NCBI RefSeq assembly: GCF_008629695.1 | Contig: NZ_VWSH01000001.1 | Location: 1-64,000, forward strand | Direction: 5' to 3' | DNA: 64,000 bases | Source of the DNA: Taibaiella lutea | GTDB lineage: Bacteria > Bacteroidota > Bacteroidia > Chitinophagales > Chitinophagaceae | In this document: positions 8,079 to 17,534 of the stretch, one piece after another | Position numbering within the stretch: position 1 is the first letter of the stretch | Layout of the letters: each line of letters starts with the position of its first letter | Program-made: the position numbers and the translations under genes | The notes under the pieces: model-generated | The model's database searches: none | The model's input: the letters and a program-made list of their open reading frames with translations, nothing else | What the model was told of the DNA's origin: nothing

Positions 8079-10682
8079 TCAATCTTCTTTTTCGACCTGA
8101 GCAGCAGCTTCTTTTAGATCTTCATCAGCAATGGCAGATTTATAGGAAGCCCATGCATTTTGTGCTGTAAATGCCCTTAATTGCCATTTTTCCATCTGTT
8201 CTTTGTCTGTAGCAATCTTTGCCTGACTTTGGGCATATTTCTGAAGATTACGGATAATTTCAGCGTAATAAAGTCCATCAATAGCAGCTATATTCTTTAT
8301 GGCGTATTCTTTTATAAAATCAATGCCTGCAGTATATGTTTCATTCTCTTTTGCTTTTATAAGATAGGACTGGAATGCATTTAAGAAAGTTTTTCTGTCT
8401 CTTTCAAAAACATGCATTGTTTTGTCTTTGAAGAATTCAAAATCATTTGTTTCACCATCCATACTTATTACAGTAGCTGCGCTGAAAAGCAGCGCATTGG
8501 CTTTTGAATTTTCCGGATGCAAAGCTCTGGCGAAGGTTACAGCTCTTTTGTGGTTCACTTTATTCAAAGCATATAAAGCGTCGGCGGCAACTCTGTAGGA
8601 ACTATCATTAATGCTTATCTCATAAGTGTTGATAAATTCTTTTTCTTCCAAATCCCCTAATGCATGCAAAGCTTTAGAACGCACTTTTGAATCAGCATCG
8701 TTTGCCGCCATTCTACCAAGAAGGTTTTTCCATGAATCTGAAATTTTTGGTTTGTTTTCATACTGATATAAGCCTATTGCAAGCGCCCTGATAACAGGAT
8801 CTTTATCTTCCAAAGCCATTTCATAAACCATCTTTGTGGTATCGCTTCCTTTATAAGCAGCTAATGCAGTCAATGCAAAACGTTTACTGATATGGTCTCC
8901 GGCATTTTTATATTGAATATACCATTCGCGCGGCTGTTTGTTTTCCTTCCATTCGCCTAAAATCCAGTGCGCTACGTCTGGCACTACTACAGGCTTTTGT
9001 CCGTTTTTATAATCGACAGTAAATGTATCGATCTTATGCTGGCTGATCCACCATGTTTCATTTGTTTCATTGTCATTTATAATAAGCGTTTTCATCGGCA
9101 ATATATAAAGGCCTATAGAATCAGGCTGCACCTGAGATATAACCACTTTTAGCTTTTGGCCGGGATCATCATATAAATATTCGACATTGAGTACAGGATG
9201 GCCGCCTTTATAATACCACTGATTGAAGAACCAGTTCCAGTCTTGCCCTGTAACTTTTTCAAATGCCATTCTTAATTGCGGTACTTCTGCATTCTGGTAA
9301 GCATTTTGACTAAGGTAAAGATGCAGGGCATTGTAAAAAGCTTTGTCGCCTGCCAAAGACCTCAGATAATGCAAGATCAAACCGCCTTTTGAATAGCTGA
9401 TTCTATCAAATAAATCTTCCTGAGACATATAATGGAAGCGCAATAAAGCAGGATCGTTATATTTTGCCTGCTTCATATATTTTGCCAGCCCCTGCATCCA
9501 GTATGCTGCGCGCGCATCTTCACCGTATTTATATTCTGTCCAGAGTTGTTCGCTGTAATCTGCAAAAGATTCATTTAAAGTCAGGTTGCTCCATGATTCT
9601 GCCGTTACATAATCGCCAAACCATTGGTGAAACAATTCATGCGCCACAATGAAATCATTGTTATCATCATCCAATTCTCTTCTGTCTTTCAGATTAAAAG
9701 CGCCGAACAAACTTGCAGAGACATTTTCCATTGCACCGGAAACATATTGGTAACCTATAACCTGCGCATATTTATTCCAGGGGTAATCGACACCTAATTT
9801 ATTTGAAAAGAATTCCATCATTTCGGGTGTGTGCTGAAAGATATCTTTAGCATAAGCACCGTATTCCTGCGGCACATAATAACTTACTTCCCGGCCCCTC
9901 CAGCTTTCTTTGGATATGGCGTAATTGCCTGCAGCCATCATTGCCAGATAGGTGGATATCGGCAAGTCCTGTTTCCATACATCTTTACGCATATCACCGG
10001 CTTCTTTTACAGATTCGACCAATGTGCCGTTGCTTAAGGTTTTGAAAGAATCGGGCACATGCATGGTTATGGAAAAGGTGCTCTTAAAGACAGGGTTATC
10101 AAAAGTGGGGAACCAATGACTGTTAGCTTCCGATTCGCCTTGCGTCCATATCTGAACAGGCAAATAAGGCTCTTCATGATTAGTGTTGATAAAATACAAA
10201 CCTCTGTCTTCATTTATGGCACTGCTTCCGCCGGCTTTGCTCAGGTAGGGCATTGCTTTATACGCAATTGTCAAGAACAAAGTGTCTGATTGGCTATACA
10301 CTTTCGGAAGATGAATCGTCAGCTTTAAGCTATCATAGGAAAAAGCAAGCTTGTTGTTTTTATTGTCAGAAACACTATGAATCAACATGTCTTTTGCATC
10401 AAGCACCACGCTGTGCACACTATAAAAATAAGGATGCAATGAAAGCCGTGTGGTGGCATCAGCGGTTCTTTCCGGCAAATTGAAATGAATATCAATAGCA
10501 GTATTAACCAGTTCCCATTCTTTGGTTCTTGATGCACGATAGAGCTTCAATGCACTGTTTGAATCCGTTTCAGCGGCTTCTGAAACTGCAGTAGGCGCCG
10601 GGGTTGTATTGTTTTTAAAAAGCTTGCAGGAATTAAAAATCAATAAAACCGGGCATAACAATACTGATAAAACATTTTTCAT
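8079..10682 (-). CDS. M1 family metallo-aminopeptidase lipoprotein
   Basis: About 867 residues from the ATG at 10682; an ATG at 10688 is equally usable and a start further upstream is less likely. The lipoprotein signal ends FNSC (Cys19). The catalytic domain carries the GAMEN substrate-binding motif (about 316-320) and the zinc motif HELFH (348-352) with the third ligand in NESFADY (Glu371), 18 residues after the second His. A helical HEAT-like C-terminal region follows, as in large bacterial M1 peptidases. It should remove N-terminal residues from peptides in the cell envelope. Monocistronic by layout. Confidence 0.93.
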   Translation of the reverse strand: MKNVLSVLLCPVLLIFNSCKLFKNNTTPAPTAVSEAAETDSNSALKLYRASRTKEWELVNTAIDIHFNLPERTADATTRLSLHPYFYSVHSVVLDAKDMLIHSVSDNKNNKLAFSYDSLKLTIHLPKVYSQSDTLFLTIAYKAMPYLSKAGGSSAINEDRGLYFINTNHEEPYLPVQIWTQGESEANSHWFPTFDNPVFKSTFSITMHVPDSFKTLSNGTLVESVKEAGDMRKDVWKQDLPISTYLAMMAAGNYAISKESWRGREVSYYVPQEYGAYAKDIFQHTPEMMEFFSNKLGVDYPWNKYAQVIGYQYVSGAMENVSASLFGAFNLKDRRELDDDNNDFIVAHELFHQWFGDYVTAESWSNLTLNESFADYSEQLWTEYKYGEDARAAYWMQGLAKYMKQAKYNDPALLRFHYMSQEDLFDRISYSKGGLILHYLRSLAGDKAFYNALHLYLSQNAYQNAEVPQLRMAFEKVTGQDWNWFFNQWYYKGGHPVLNVEYLYDDPGQKLKVVISQVQPDSIGLYILPMKTLIINDNETNETWWISQHKIDTFTVDYKNGQKPVVVPDVAHWILGEWKENKQPREWYIQYKNAGDHISKRFALTALAAYKGSDTTKMVYEMALEDKDPVIRALAIGLYQYENKPKISDSWKNLLGRMAANDADSKVRSKALHALGDLEEKEFINTYEISINDSSYRVAADALYALNKVNHKRAVTFARALHPENSKANALLFSAATVISMDGETNDFEFFKDKTMHVFERDRKTFLNAFQSYLIKAKENETYTAGIDFIKEYAIKNIAAIDGLYYAEIIRNLQKYAQSQAKIATDKEQMEKWQLRAFTAQNAWASYKSAIADEDLKEAAAQVEKED

Positions 10683-10788
10683 CGACATACCTGCAAAGTT
10701 GGAAATTATGTGGAGCATTTCAATAACCCATGACGGGTGAATTTGTTGAAAGCGAAAAGCAAAAGGTAAATTCGATTTTGAAGATAGA

Positions 10789-11220
10789 TCACTTATCGTT
10801 TTGTCGTTTCCAAATTCCGGCTACTTTTTCAACCTGGATATTTGTCATACTATTAATTCTGTTTATTGTCCTTACGCCATGTATCATAACCATTGATGCT
10901 TTGCCTGTTTCGATGAAGTATCTTAATATAGCTCCATTGGGCAATTGAATGCGTCCGAATGTATGTAATGAATCTTCGTATCCCTTGAAATCACCATATG
11001 ATTTATCTACTGAACCCATTATTCTTCCTGAAATCAAGATGCTATTTTCATTAGTGATTAACCTTTGTGTTGTCAATATAGAATAGTTGGCCAAATCAAT
11101 AATAGTAGAACAAATAATTAGTTCTTCTTCAAAAAGATCAATTGAAATATTAGGATATAAATCATTAAAACCGGCATTTGTATCATAAAATTTTGTCCAT
11201 TTAAAATCATACGGTTTCAT
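10789..11220 (-). CDS. Hypothetical protein, 143 residues
   Basis: I do not recognise this protein. The ATG at 11220 (MKPYDFKWTKFYD) is preferred over one 20 codons upstream, which adds a basic tail. It has no signal peptide or membrane segment. The sequence alternates short beta strands (ISIDLFEEELIIC, LPNGAILRYFIETG) and ends in a basic tail. It lies between the M1 peptidase start and the FMN reductase on the same strand, with about 95 bases to the latter, so co-transcription is possible. Codon pattern and length support a real gene. Confidence 0.5.
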   Translation of the reverse strand: MKPYDFKWTKFYDTNAGFNDLYPNISIDLFEEELIICSTIIDLANYSILTTQRLITNENSILISGRIMGSVDKSYGDFKGYEDSLHTFGRIQLPNGAILRYFIETGKASMVMIHGVRTINRINSMTNIQVEKVAGIWKRQNDK

Positions 11221-11314
11221 AGTGCTCCTTTTTATCGAAGCAATACAAATATTGTGTATTGATTTATCAGACTTCTTCATTGAATCTTTATTAGTAGTAA
11301 CTTCTTTTTCTTTT

Positions 11315-11815
11315 TTAATATTCTATAAAGCCATTCAACTGCTCTTCAATAGCTTTGAGGGTCAATTGATTAATGAAATGCCCTTCTGCATCCATTTCTT
11401 CATTGATTCTGGAAAGGGGCAATTTGTTATAATGTACATTCATTCGCAGGTAATGCAGGATATTGGTCATGTGTTCTATGCCACGCAGATTGCCGCCACG
11501 GCCGTCTGCAACACCAACTAATAACGCTTTTTTATACCACCAGCATTTTCTGATGTCGGTATTATCAAGGAGTGCTTTTAAAACGCCGGGGAAGCTTCCG
11601 TTATATTCCGGCATTATGAAAATGATTTTCGGGGAAGGTATCAATAAGTCATTTTCAATTTGTAATATTTGCTCATTCCTGCTTAATACATTCAGGCCTT
11701 CCAGTGAAAACATATAGACATCCTGTTGCTGCTGCTTTAAAAAATTGTAATAATAATTTGCAACCTGCAAAGTTCTGCTGTCTTTTCTGTTTGTTCCTGA
11801 AATGATAGTTATCAT
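11315..11815 (-). CDS. NADPH-dependent FMN reductase
   Basis: 166 residues forming a single flavodoxin-like domain. The N-terminus ITIISGTNRKDSRT matches the phosphate-binding loop of NADPH-dependent FMN reductases, and FIMPEYNGSFPGVLKALLDN is the second signature of the family (PEYNGS). Relatives reduce FMN, quinones, azo dyes or chromate with NAD(P)H. The ATG at 11815 is the natural start. About 180 bases of divergent promoter DNA separate it from ccmC. Confidence 0.88.
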   Translation of the reverse strand: MITIISGTNRKDSRTLQVANYYYNFLKQQQQDVYMFSLEGLNVLSRNEQILQIENDLLIPSPKIIFIMPEYNGSFPGVLKALLDNTDIRKCWWYKKALLVGVADGRGGNLRGIEHMTNILHYLRMNVHYNKLPLSRINEEMDAEGHFINQLTLKAIEEQLNGFIEY

Positions 11816-11938
11816 GCTTTGAAATGAAAATTGGAATGTACAAATGTAATCCTCAGAATGATGAATTAAGGTGATTAAGGTTATTTTTTTTATGACTCAA
11901 AAATGACGATGCCATAGTATTTATTTCGATAAAGCCAT

Positions 11939-11947
11939 TACCTTTGC
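11939..11947 (+). promoter_or_regulatory. Probable -7 box for ccmC
   Basis: TACCTTTGC matches the Bacteroidota TAnnTTTG box and lies 46 bases before the ccmC start. A convincing -33 TTG is not visible, so this is tentative. Confidence 0.35.
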
Positions 11948-11992
11948 GCAAAATTAACAGGTAGTATTTTCACTATCATTTAAAAATTGCCA

Positions 11993-12694
11993 ATGCAGAA
12001 GTCCTGGTGGAAAATTCTTTGCGTTTTATTATTGGGATACTCCATAGTCGGGGGATTTCTGTTTACCGCTCCTCACCTTCCCATCATCCACGAAACTATC
12101 CGGAATTTGTATTTCCATGTCCCCATGTGGTTCTCGATGATGACGATGTTTACCGTAAGCCTTGTTTATTCCATTAAATATTTAAGAAGCAATAACCTTA
12201 AAGACGATTTGTTTGCCGTTCAGTTTATCAATATCGGGTTGCTGTTTGGCACTCTCGGATTAATAACCGGCATGGAATGGGCAAATTTCACCTGGGGTGA
12301 GCCCTGGAGTAACGATCCGAAACAATTGGGTGCTGCCCTGAGCATGTTGACTTATTTTGCATATATAGCATTAAGGGGTTCCATAGCTGACTATGACAAA
12401 AAAGCTAAAATAAGCGCGGTCTATAACATTTTTGCTTTTGCACTGATGATTCCGTTTATATGGATTCTACCAAGCCTTGCAGATTCTTTACATCCCGGAA
12501 GCGGTGGCAACGCAGGCTTCAATGCTTATGATCTGGATAATCACATGCGCCTGGTTTTTTATCCGGCTGTAATAGGCTGGATATTGATGGGTGTCTGGAT
12601 AAGCTCATTGATGATACGCTTAAATTTAATCGACAAAAAAGATATATTTAATGAAGAACAAAACCTCAAAAATCAATTCGATATCACTTTGTAA
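11993..12694 (+). CDS. ccmC: Cytochrome c biogenesis membrane protein CcmC/CcsA-like
   Basis: 233 residues from the ATG at 11993; an in-frame TTG two codons earlier is not needed. It has six predicted membrane helices and the WGxPWSxDPKQ haem-handling motif, here TWGEPWSNDPKQLGA (about residues 98-112), of the CcmC/CcmF/CcsA family. His residues next to periplasmic loops (FHVPMWF and DNHMRLVFYPAV) fit axial haem ligands. It moves haem to the periplasm for attachment to c-type cytochromes. It overlaps ccmD by 44 bases. The usual ccmB neighbour is absent here. Confidence 0.88.
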   Translation: MQKSWWKILCVLLLGYSIVGGFLFTAPHLPIIHETIRNLYFHVPMWFSMMTMFTVSLVYSIKYLRSNNLKDDLFAVQFINIGLLFGTLGLITGMEWANFTWGEPWSNDPKQLGAALSMLTYFAYIALRGSIADYDKKAKISAVYNIFAFALMIPFIWILPSLADSLHPGSGGNAGFNAYDLDNHMRLVFYPAVIGWILMGVWISSLMIRLNLIDKKDIFNEEQNLKNQFDITL

Positions 12695-12893
12695 GTATTT
12701 ACTTACTTTGTTGTTATTTTTACCATTTTTAGGTCATGCCCAACAAAATGTGGAGATGGCTGACGCTTTCAGATCGAATGGTAAAATTTATGTTGTGGTA
12801 TTGGTAATTTGCACTATTTTTGCGGGCATTATTTTATTTCTGGTCTTTTTGGAACGTAAAATCAAAAGATTAGAGAGAAATCAACTGAATTAA
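12651..12893 (+). CDS. CcmD family protein
   Basis: 80 residues: a cleavable signal peptide (ending FLGHAQ) and one membrane helix (IYVVVLVICTIFAGIILFLV) followed by a basic coiled tail (ERKIKRLERNQLN). This is the shape of the small CcmD-like proteins that follow CcmC in Bacteroidota. It starts 44 bases before the ccmC stop in another frame, indicating coupled translation. It should stabilise CcmC or help release haem-loaded chaperone. Confidence 0.78.
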   Translation: MKNKTSKINSISLCKYLLTLLLFLPFLGHAQQNVEMADAFRSNGKIYVVVLVICTIFAGIILFLVFLERKIKRLERNQLN

Positions 12894-12940
12894 AATCCAA
12901 ATACAAACAAGAAAGTAATTCATCACTTATTTAAAGTTTT

Positions 12941-14386
12941 ATGGCTTCTACGGCAACTGTAACGACCACTTCAGGTCACACTGAGTACAGCTTCTTCCAA
13001 GGCGTTGAACGCAATTTCGACAAAGCTGCTAAATTCACTCGCTTCGAGAAAGGTATTCTTGAACAAATCAAAGCTTGTAACTCTATTCTTCAGATTAAGT
13101 TTCCGGTTCGTATCGGTGATGGCGTTGAAGTAATCGAAGCTTACCGTGTACAACATTCTCATCATAAATTACCATGTAAAGGCGGTATCCGTTTCAGCAT
13201 GGACGTGAACCAGGATGAAGTTATGGCGCTTGCTGCTCTGATGACTTACAAATGTGCTATCGTAAACGTTCCGTTTGGTGGTGGTAAAGGTGGTATCAAA
13301 ATCGATCCGAAGAAATATTCTCCGTTCGAGCTTGAAAAAATCACCCGTCGTTACACTTCTGAATTAGCTAAGAAAAACTTTATCGGACCCGGCATCGATG
13401 TTCCTGCTCCTGATTATGGTACAGGCGCACGTGAAATGAGCTGGATCGTTGATACTTATGCTTCTCTGAATCCGGGCGAATTGAATGCTCAGGCTTGCGT
13501 TACAGGTAAACCTGTTGCTCAAGGCGGTGTTCGCGGACGTACAGAGGCTACAGGTCTTGGTGTTTATTATGGTATCCGTGAATTGTGCAATGTTGCTGAA
13601 GATATGAAAAACCTTGGCTTGACTACAGGTCTTGCAGGTAAAAAAGTGGTTGTTCAGGGTCTTGGTAATGTTGGTTATTATGCTGCAAAATATTTCCAGA
13701 ATGCCGGTGCATTGCTGGTAGGTCTTGCTGAATATGAAGGTGCTATTTCAAACCCTAATGGTTTGGATCTTGAACAAGTAATTGCTCACCGTAAAGAAAC
13801 AGGTTCTATCCTTAACTTCCCTGGTGCTACAAATATACCTGTCAGTGCACATGCATTGGAACTGGAATGCGATATCCTGATTCCTGCTGCACTGGAAGCG
13901 GTTATCCACGGTGGAAATGCTGCTAACATTAAAGCAAAAATCGTTGGTGAGGCTGCAAACGGTCCATTGACTCCTGATGCGGATGTTATCCTGAATCAAA
14001 AAGGTGTTATCGTTGTTCCTGACATGTATTTGAATGCAGGTGGCGTAACAGTATCTTATTTCGAGTGGTTGAAAAACTTAAGCCACGTTCGTTACGGTCG
14101 TTTGGAAAAACGCTTCAGCGAGAATATGTATGGTGAAATCGTTCACGCGATGGAAAGCATGACCGGCAAACGCGTTACAGAAATGGAACGTAAAGTATTG
14201 TTGCATGGTCCTGATGAAGTTGATTTGGTTTACTCAGGTCTTGAGGATACAATGATTACTTCTTACCATGAAATCCGTGAGGCATTAAAATCACATTCAG
14301 GTGTTGAAGATATGCGTACTGCTGCTTTCATTTGCTCTATCAACAAAGTTGGTTCTGCTTATGAAGAATTGGGTATCTTCCCTTAG
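12941..14386 (+). CDS. Glu/Leu/Phe/Val family dehydrogenase (glutamate dehydrogenase)
   Basis: 481 residues. The dimerisation/substrate domain holds the glycine-rich GGGKGG loop (about 111-116) with its catalytic Lys and the PAPDYGT segment with the catalytic Asp. A Rossmann NAD(P) domain follows ([20 protein letters not shown], about 228-247). It interconverts glutamate and 2-oxoglutarate plus ammonia; activity on leucine, valine or phenylalanine cannot be excluded from sequence alone. Codon use is strongly biased to a small set, as in highly expressed genes. It is followed by a strong terminator at 14408-14440. Confidence 0.93.
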   Translation: MASTATVTTTSGHTEYSFFQGVERNFDKAAKFTRFEKGILEQIKACNSILQIKFPVRIGDGVEVIEAYRVQHSHHKLPCKGGIRFSMDVNQDEVMALAALMTYKCAIVNVPFGGGKGGIKIDPKKYSPFELEKITRRYTSELAKKNFIGPGIDVPAPDYGTGAREMSWIVDTYASLNPGELNAQACVTGKPVAQGGVRGRTEATGLGVYYGIRELCNVAEDMKNLGLTTGLAGKKVVVQGLGNVGYYAAKYFQNAGALLVGLAEYEGAISNPNGLDLEQVIAHRKETGSILNFPGATNIPVSAHALELECDILIPAALEAVIHGGNAANIKAKIVGEAANGPLTPDADVILNQKGVIVVPDMYLNAGGVTVSYFEWLKNLSHVRYGRLEKRFSENMYGEIVHAMESMTGKRVTEMERKVLLHGPDEVDLVYSGLEDTMITSYHEIREALKSHSGVEDMRTAAFICSINKVGSAYEELGIFP

Positions 14387-14407
14387 TAGTAGATTTGCAA
14401 GTTCAGG

Positions 14408-14440
14408 AAAATGCCGGTTTCACCAGAAGCCGGCATTTTT
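14408..14440 (+). terminator. Terminator of the glutamate dehydrogenase gene
   Basis: AAAATGCCGG and CCGGCATTTTTT flank a 12-base loop, 22 bases after the stop at 14386. This is a classical intrinsic terminator. Confidence 0.88.
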
Positions 14441-14468
14441 TGTTTTCCAGAGGCGTCCCACACTTTAG

Positions 14469-14507
14469 TATAGATGTCCCACACTTTTGAAGTGTGGGAC
14501 ATCTATA
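14469..14507. repeat. Perfect 18-bp-arm palindrome
   Basis: TATAGATGTCCCACACTT is followed by three bases and then its exact reverse complement. A direct copy of GTCCCACACTTT precedes it at about 14456. The hairpin lies after the glutamate dehydrogenase terminator, where a second terminator would be redundant. Confidence 0.85.
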
Positions 14508-14594
14508 CAGCTTTCTATCTACAAATTGTAATAAACATTTCACGTTCTCTCCATCTTTGTAAATAGTATCTTTACGCAACAATCAAATACACAA

Positions 14595-14637
14595 GTACCC
14601 TGTATGACACATTTTCAAAATGTGTCATACAGGGTAC
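14595..14637. repeat. Perfect 21-bp-arm palindrome
   Basis: GTACCCTGTATGACACATTT plus one T pairs exactly with the bases after a single central C, giving 43 bases of perfect inverted repeat ending 22 bases before the start codon at 14660. If transcribed it would form a very stable hairpin in the 5' leader of the downstream gene. Confidence 0.88.
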
Positions 14638-14659
14638 ACACTCAAAACAATCAAACCAA

Positions 14660-15508
14660 ATGAAAGCATTTTTAGGAATGGGGCACTTAGGCTCCAATTT
14701 TGTAAAGGCCATGATAAACAAAGGCGAAGAGGTGCAGGTGTGGAACCGTACGGCTTCAAAGGCCCAGGCATTGGAAAGCGTTGGTGCAAAAGCTTTTGAA
14801 GAAATTACCGATGCCGTAAGGAATGCAGATGTCATCCACCTTACTTTAAAAGATGATGCGGCCGTAAACGAAGTACTGGATAAAGCAAGCAGCGCCTTTA
14901 AGCCGGGCGTTATTATTATGGATCATACAACCACATCGGTTGAAGGCTCTGTTGAAAGAACAAAAGAATGGAAAGCGCGTGGTTATACTTACCTGCATGT
15001 ACCGGTTTTTATGGGGCCGCAAAATGCATTGGAAAGCACCGGAAGTATGTTGGTTTCGGGGGATCAGGAACTGATTCAATCCGTTCAGCCACAGCTTGAA
15101 AAAATGACGGGAAAGGTTATCAATTTCGGGGATAAGGCGGGCATGGCTGCGGGCATGAAATTATTAGGCAATCATATGCTTATTGCTATTACCGCAGGAT
15201 TGACAGATACATTTGCGTTGGCTAAAGCGATGAATATTTCAAAGGAAGATTTAAGCGCTTTGTTTGATTCCTGGAATCCTGCCACATCTTTCCCTGCAAG
15301 GTTAAAGAAGATATCAGGCGGTGATTTTGATAACCCTACCTGGGAATTGTCAATGGCAAGAAAGGATGCGGGGCTTATGATGGCTGAGGCTAAAGCAGGT
15401 GATACCGATTTGATGGTGCTACCACATGTAATTGCATCAATGGACAACTGGATTAGTAAAGGTCATGGAAAAGATGACTGGACTATTATAGCTAAAGATG
15501 CTTTATAA
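14660..15508 (+). CDS. NAD(P)-dependent beta-hydroxyacid dehydrogenase-like oxidoreductase
   Basis: 282 residues of the 3-hydroxyisobutyrate dehydrogenase/imine reductase superfamily. The N-terminal Rossmann domain starts AFLGMGHLGSNFVKAM (GxGxxG) with the VWNRT segment that recognises the nucleotide ribose or phosphate. DHTTTSVEGS is the substrate-binding motif. GMKLLGN (about 173-179) carries the catalytic Lys and Asn, and an all-alpha C-terminal domain follows. The Arg in WNRT favours NADPH. The substrate is unknown. A 43-base palindrome sits just before the start codon and another hairpin follows the stop. Confidence 0.87.
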   Translation: MKAFLGMGHLGSNFVKAMINKGEEVQVWNRTASKAQALESVGAKAFEEITDAVRNADVIHLTLKDDAAVNEVLDKASSAFKPGVIIMDHTTTSVEGSVERTKEWKARGYTYLHVPVFMGPQNALESTGSMLVSGDQELIQSVQPQLEKMTGKVINFGDKAGMAAGMKLLGNHMLIAITAGLTDTFALAKAMNISKEDLSALFDSWNPATSFPARLKKISGGDFDNPTWELSMARKDAGLMMAEAKAGDTDLMVLPHVIASMDNWISKGHGKDDWTIIAKDAL

Positions 15509-15534
15509 TATTTAAACCGGGAGTTTAATATAAA

Positions 15535-15570
15535 ATAGATTTGACAACTTTTAAAGGTTGTCAAATCTAT
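15535..15570. repeat. Palindrome of the TTTGACAAC family
   Basis: ATAGATTTGACAAC and GTTGTCAAATCTAT form a 14-bp perfect stem around TTTTAAAG. It lies 27 bases after the stop at 15508 and can act as a terminator. A sister element with the same TTTGACAAC arms is at 33546-33572. Confidence 0.8.
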
Positions 15571-15597
15571 AAAATTTTCAAATTTATATTGAACAAA

Positions 15598-16149
15598 CTA
15601 AGGTTTTTCTACGGTTTTGTTTTCCGCAAGCTCTGCTTCGTCCGGTTCTTTTTCCATATCTCTGTCCAGGGTGTAAAGCGCTTCGGGTGTTGCACTTGTA
15701 CCGCCTGCAATTTTTATTTTATCCAGCAGGTTCAATGCCAGTGTTTCTTCTTCCGTTTGTTCCTTTACAAACCATTGCATGAAATGCCATGTAGCCCAAT
15801 CTCCTTCATCGTGGCTCAGTTTCACTAACCTGTAAATGCTTGTTGTATTATCTACTTCCTGCTTAAACACTTGTTCAAAACAGTCCTGGACATTGGACGG
15901 ATCTTGCGGAGGTTTGGCAATGGCATCAATATTTACTTTGCCGCCTCTTTCCAGGATGTATTCCAGGAATTTCATCATGTGGTTACGCTCTTCATTGGCA
16001 TGCCTGAAAAGAAAATTAGCAATGCCGTTGTATCCTTCGCTTGCAGCCCATGCAGCATAGGATAAATAAACTTGTGCGGCCCAAGCTTCCTGGGTCATTT
16101 GTTTATTTAGTCCCGATTCCATTTCGGGAGAAAGCCTGTTTCTGTTCAT
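15598..16149 (-). CDS. Ferritin
   Basis: 183 residues with the four-helix ferritin fold. Ferroxidase ligands are visible: Glu in MTQEAWAAQ, the EExxH motif NEERNHMMKF, Glu in FKQEVDN and the QWFVKEQTEEE helix with Gln and Glu ligands. It oxidises ferrous iron and stores it as a mineral in the cytoplasm. The acidic C-terminal extension (from about 160) is somewhat longer than in classical bacterial ferritins. The start ATG at 16149 is clear. It is followed head-on by the 15535-15570 hairpin. Confidence 0.92.
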   Translation of the reverse strand: MNRNRLSPEMESGLNKQMTQEAWAAQVYLSYAAWAASEGYNGIANFLFRHANEERNHMMKFLEYILERGGKVNIDAIAKPPQDPSNVQDCFEQVFKQEVDNTTSIYRLVKLSHDEGDWATWHFMQWFVKEQTEEETLALNLLDKIKIAGGTSATPEALYTLDRDMEKEPDEAELAENKTVEKP

Positions 16150-16290
16150 GATTGTGATTTTTTGATTATTATAACAATCTAAACACAGAAAAAAGATAAA
16201 AGATTAATAACGAACTGCTTTTAAAGAGTTTTTTGAATACCTTAACTTATTGACATAAAGATTTCAGGGGCGGATTATTGATAAGAAAAA

Positions 16291-17019
16291 TCAATCCCGA
16301 AAGTAATTCATGATTATTTTACTGATCGTATCGGCTTTATTATAAACCATCAGATGTCCGCCGCCTTTAATTTTATAATCAGGATGAGAAAGCCTGCAGG
16401 CGATGATCTTGTCGGCTGTTCCATGAATCTCTATGGTGCGCTCCGGCATTTCCACATTATCCCAAAAGGCTATGCTTTTCAATGCCCAGCGAAAAAGCTT
16501 TATATCTGTTCCATTCAATAAATGTGTGAGGGCTTTTTTATCCGTTGGCGTATGGGTGCCGAAATAGGTATAGGTGAGAAAATTAGTATGTCTCAGGAAG
16601 GAACCGGGAATGATTTTATATAAACCCAATCTCATGAAAAAAGCCTGAAACCGGCTCAAATCATCCTTTGTTCTGGCCGAGGAAATCAATACCATTTTCT
16701 CTACTTCTATTTGTTTGGAGACTTCTACGGCTACCATACCCCCGAAGGAAAGCCCGATTATATAAGGATTTTTAACTGTAATCTGCTCTTTTAACCTTCC
16801 TGCATAGTGTGCCAATGTTTCATCGGGCAAAGGCGGAATCCAGGAAATGTAAACTTTATTATAACCGGGCAGATCCAGGTTTGAGAATGGACTTGAATCG
16901 GCTCCGATACCGCTAAAAAGATAAATAGTTTTTTGATTTTGCTGAATTGTGTCCTCCGGGGTTTGGGAAAAACACAAAAAGCCACTTAATATTAATATAA
17001 TAGAAAAACACGTTTTCAT
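16291..17019 (-). CDS. Secreted alpha/beta hydrolase
   Basis: 242 residues from the ATG at 17019, which gives a clean signal peptide (MKTCFSIILILSGFLCFSQ). Starts at 17040 or 17097 only add polar residues in front. The hydrolase fold shows the nucleophile elbow GLSFGGM (GxSxG), HGTADKI near the acid residue and GGGHLMVYNKAD with the catalytic His. The acting location should be the periplasm. The substrate is unknown; general esterase or lipase activity is the usual guess. The upstream region is the long repeat island. Confidence 0.8.
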   Translation of the reverse strand: MKTCFSIILILSGFLCFSQTPEDTIQQNQKTIYLFSGIGADSSPFSNLDLPGYNKVYISWIPPLPDETLAHYAGRLKEQITVKNPYIIGLSFGGMVAVEVSKQIEVEKMVLISSARTKDDLSRFQAFFMRLGLYKIIPGSFLRHTNFLTYTYFGTHTPTDKKALTHLLNGTDIKLFRWALKSIAFWDNVEMPERTIEIHGTADKIIACRLSHPDYKIKGGGHLMVYNKADTISKIIMNYFRD

Positions 17020-17303
17020 TCTGTACGCTATAAATTTCATTTGCTTTTTACCGGTATAATACTCGTATTGGTTTATGAGTTTACGATATTGATGCAAAAA
17101 AGTTCAATTATTAAGGTATAAAATTCAACTTTTTAATGCCGGGGTTTTGACGACGCAATATTAATATGGTTTAGTTTCCCGCACAAATTATATTGGCTGA
17201 ATTATAGGTAAGGTTGAAATTGTCTTTTCCTTAAAAAGGAGATTGGGGTTTGACTGAAATTATTACGGGGCAGCAAAAAAGTACACGGGAGTTGATAAGT
17301 GTA

Positions 17304-17534
17304 CAGAGGTGTTTGATTTTGCGTCAAAGGTATTTGATTTTGCATCAGAGGTGTTTGATTTTGTGTAAGAGGTGTTTGATTTTGTGTAAGAGGTGTTTGA
17401 TTCGGTGTCAGAGGTCTTCGATTCTGTGTCAGAGGTGTTTGATTTTGTATCAGAGGTGTTTAATTCTGTGTAAGAGGTGTTTGATTCGGTGTCAGAGGTC
17501 TTTGATTTGGTGTCAGAGGTCTTCGATTTTGATT
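17304..17534. repeat. 21-bp tandem repeat array, 11 units
   Basis: Eleven consecutive units of 21 bases with consensus CAGAGGTGTTTGATTTTGTGT run without spacers. One reading frame gives a heptad-like (E/K)VFDFVS repeat, but several units carry TAA where TCA is expected, so it is broken. Another frame stays open for 348 bases (17250-17597) as a Cys/Arg-rich low-complexity string that I do not regard as a gene. A different short repeat (GGTTCGCAGAGATGAATG) is duplicated right after it at about 17562-17600. Confidence 0.85.
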
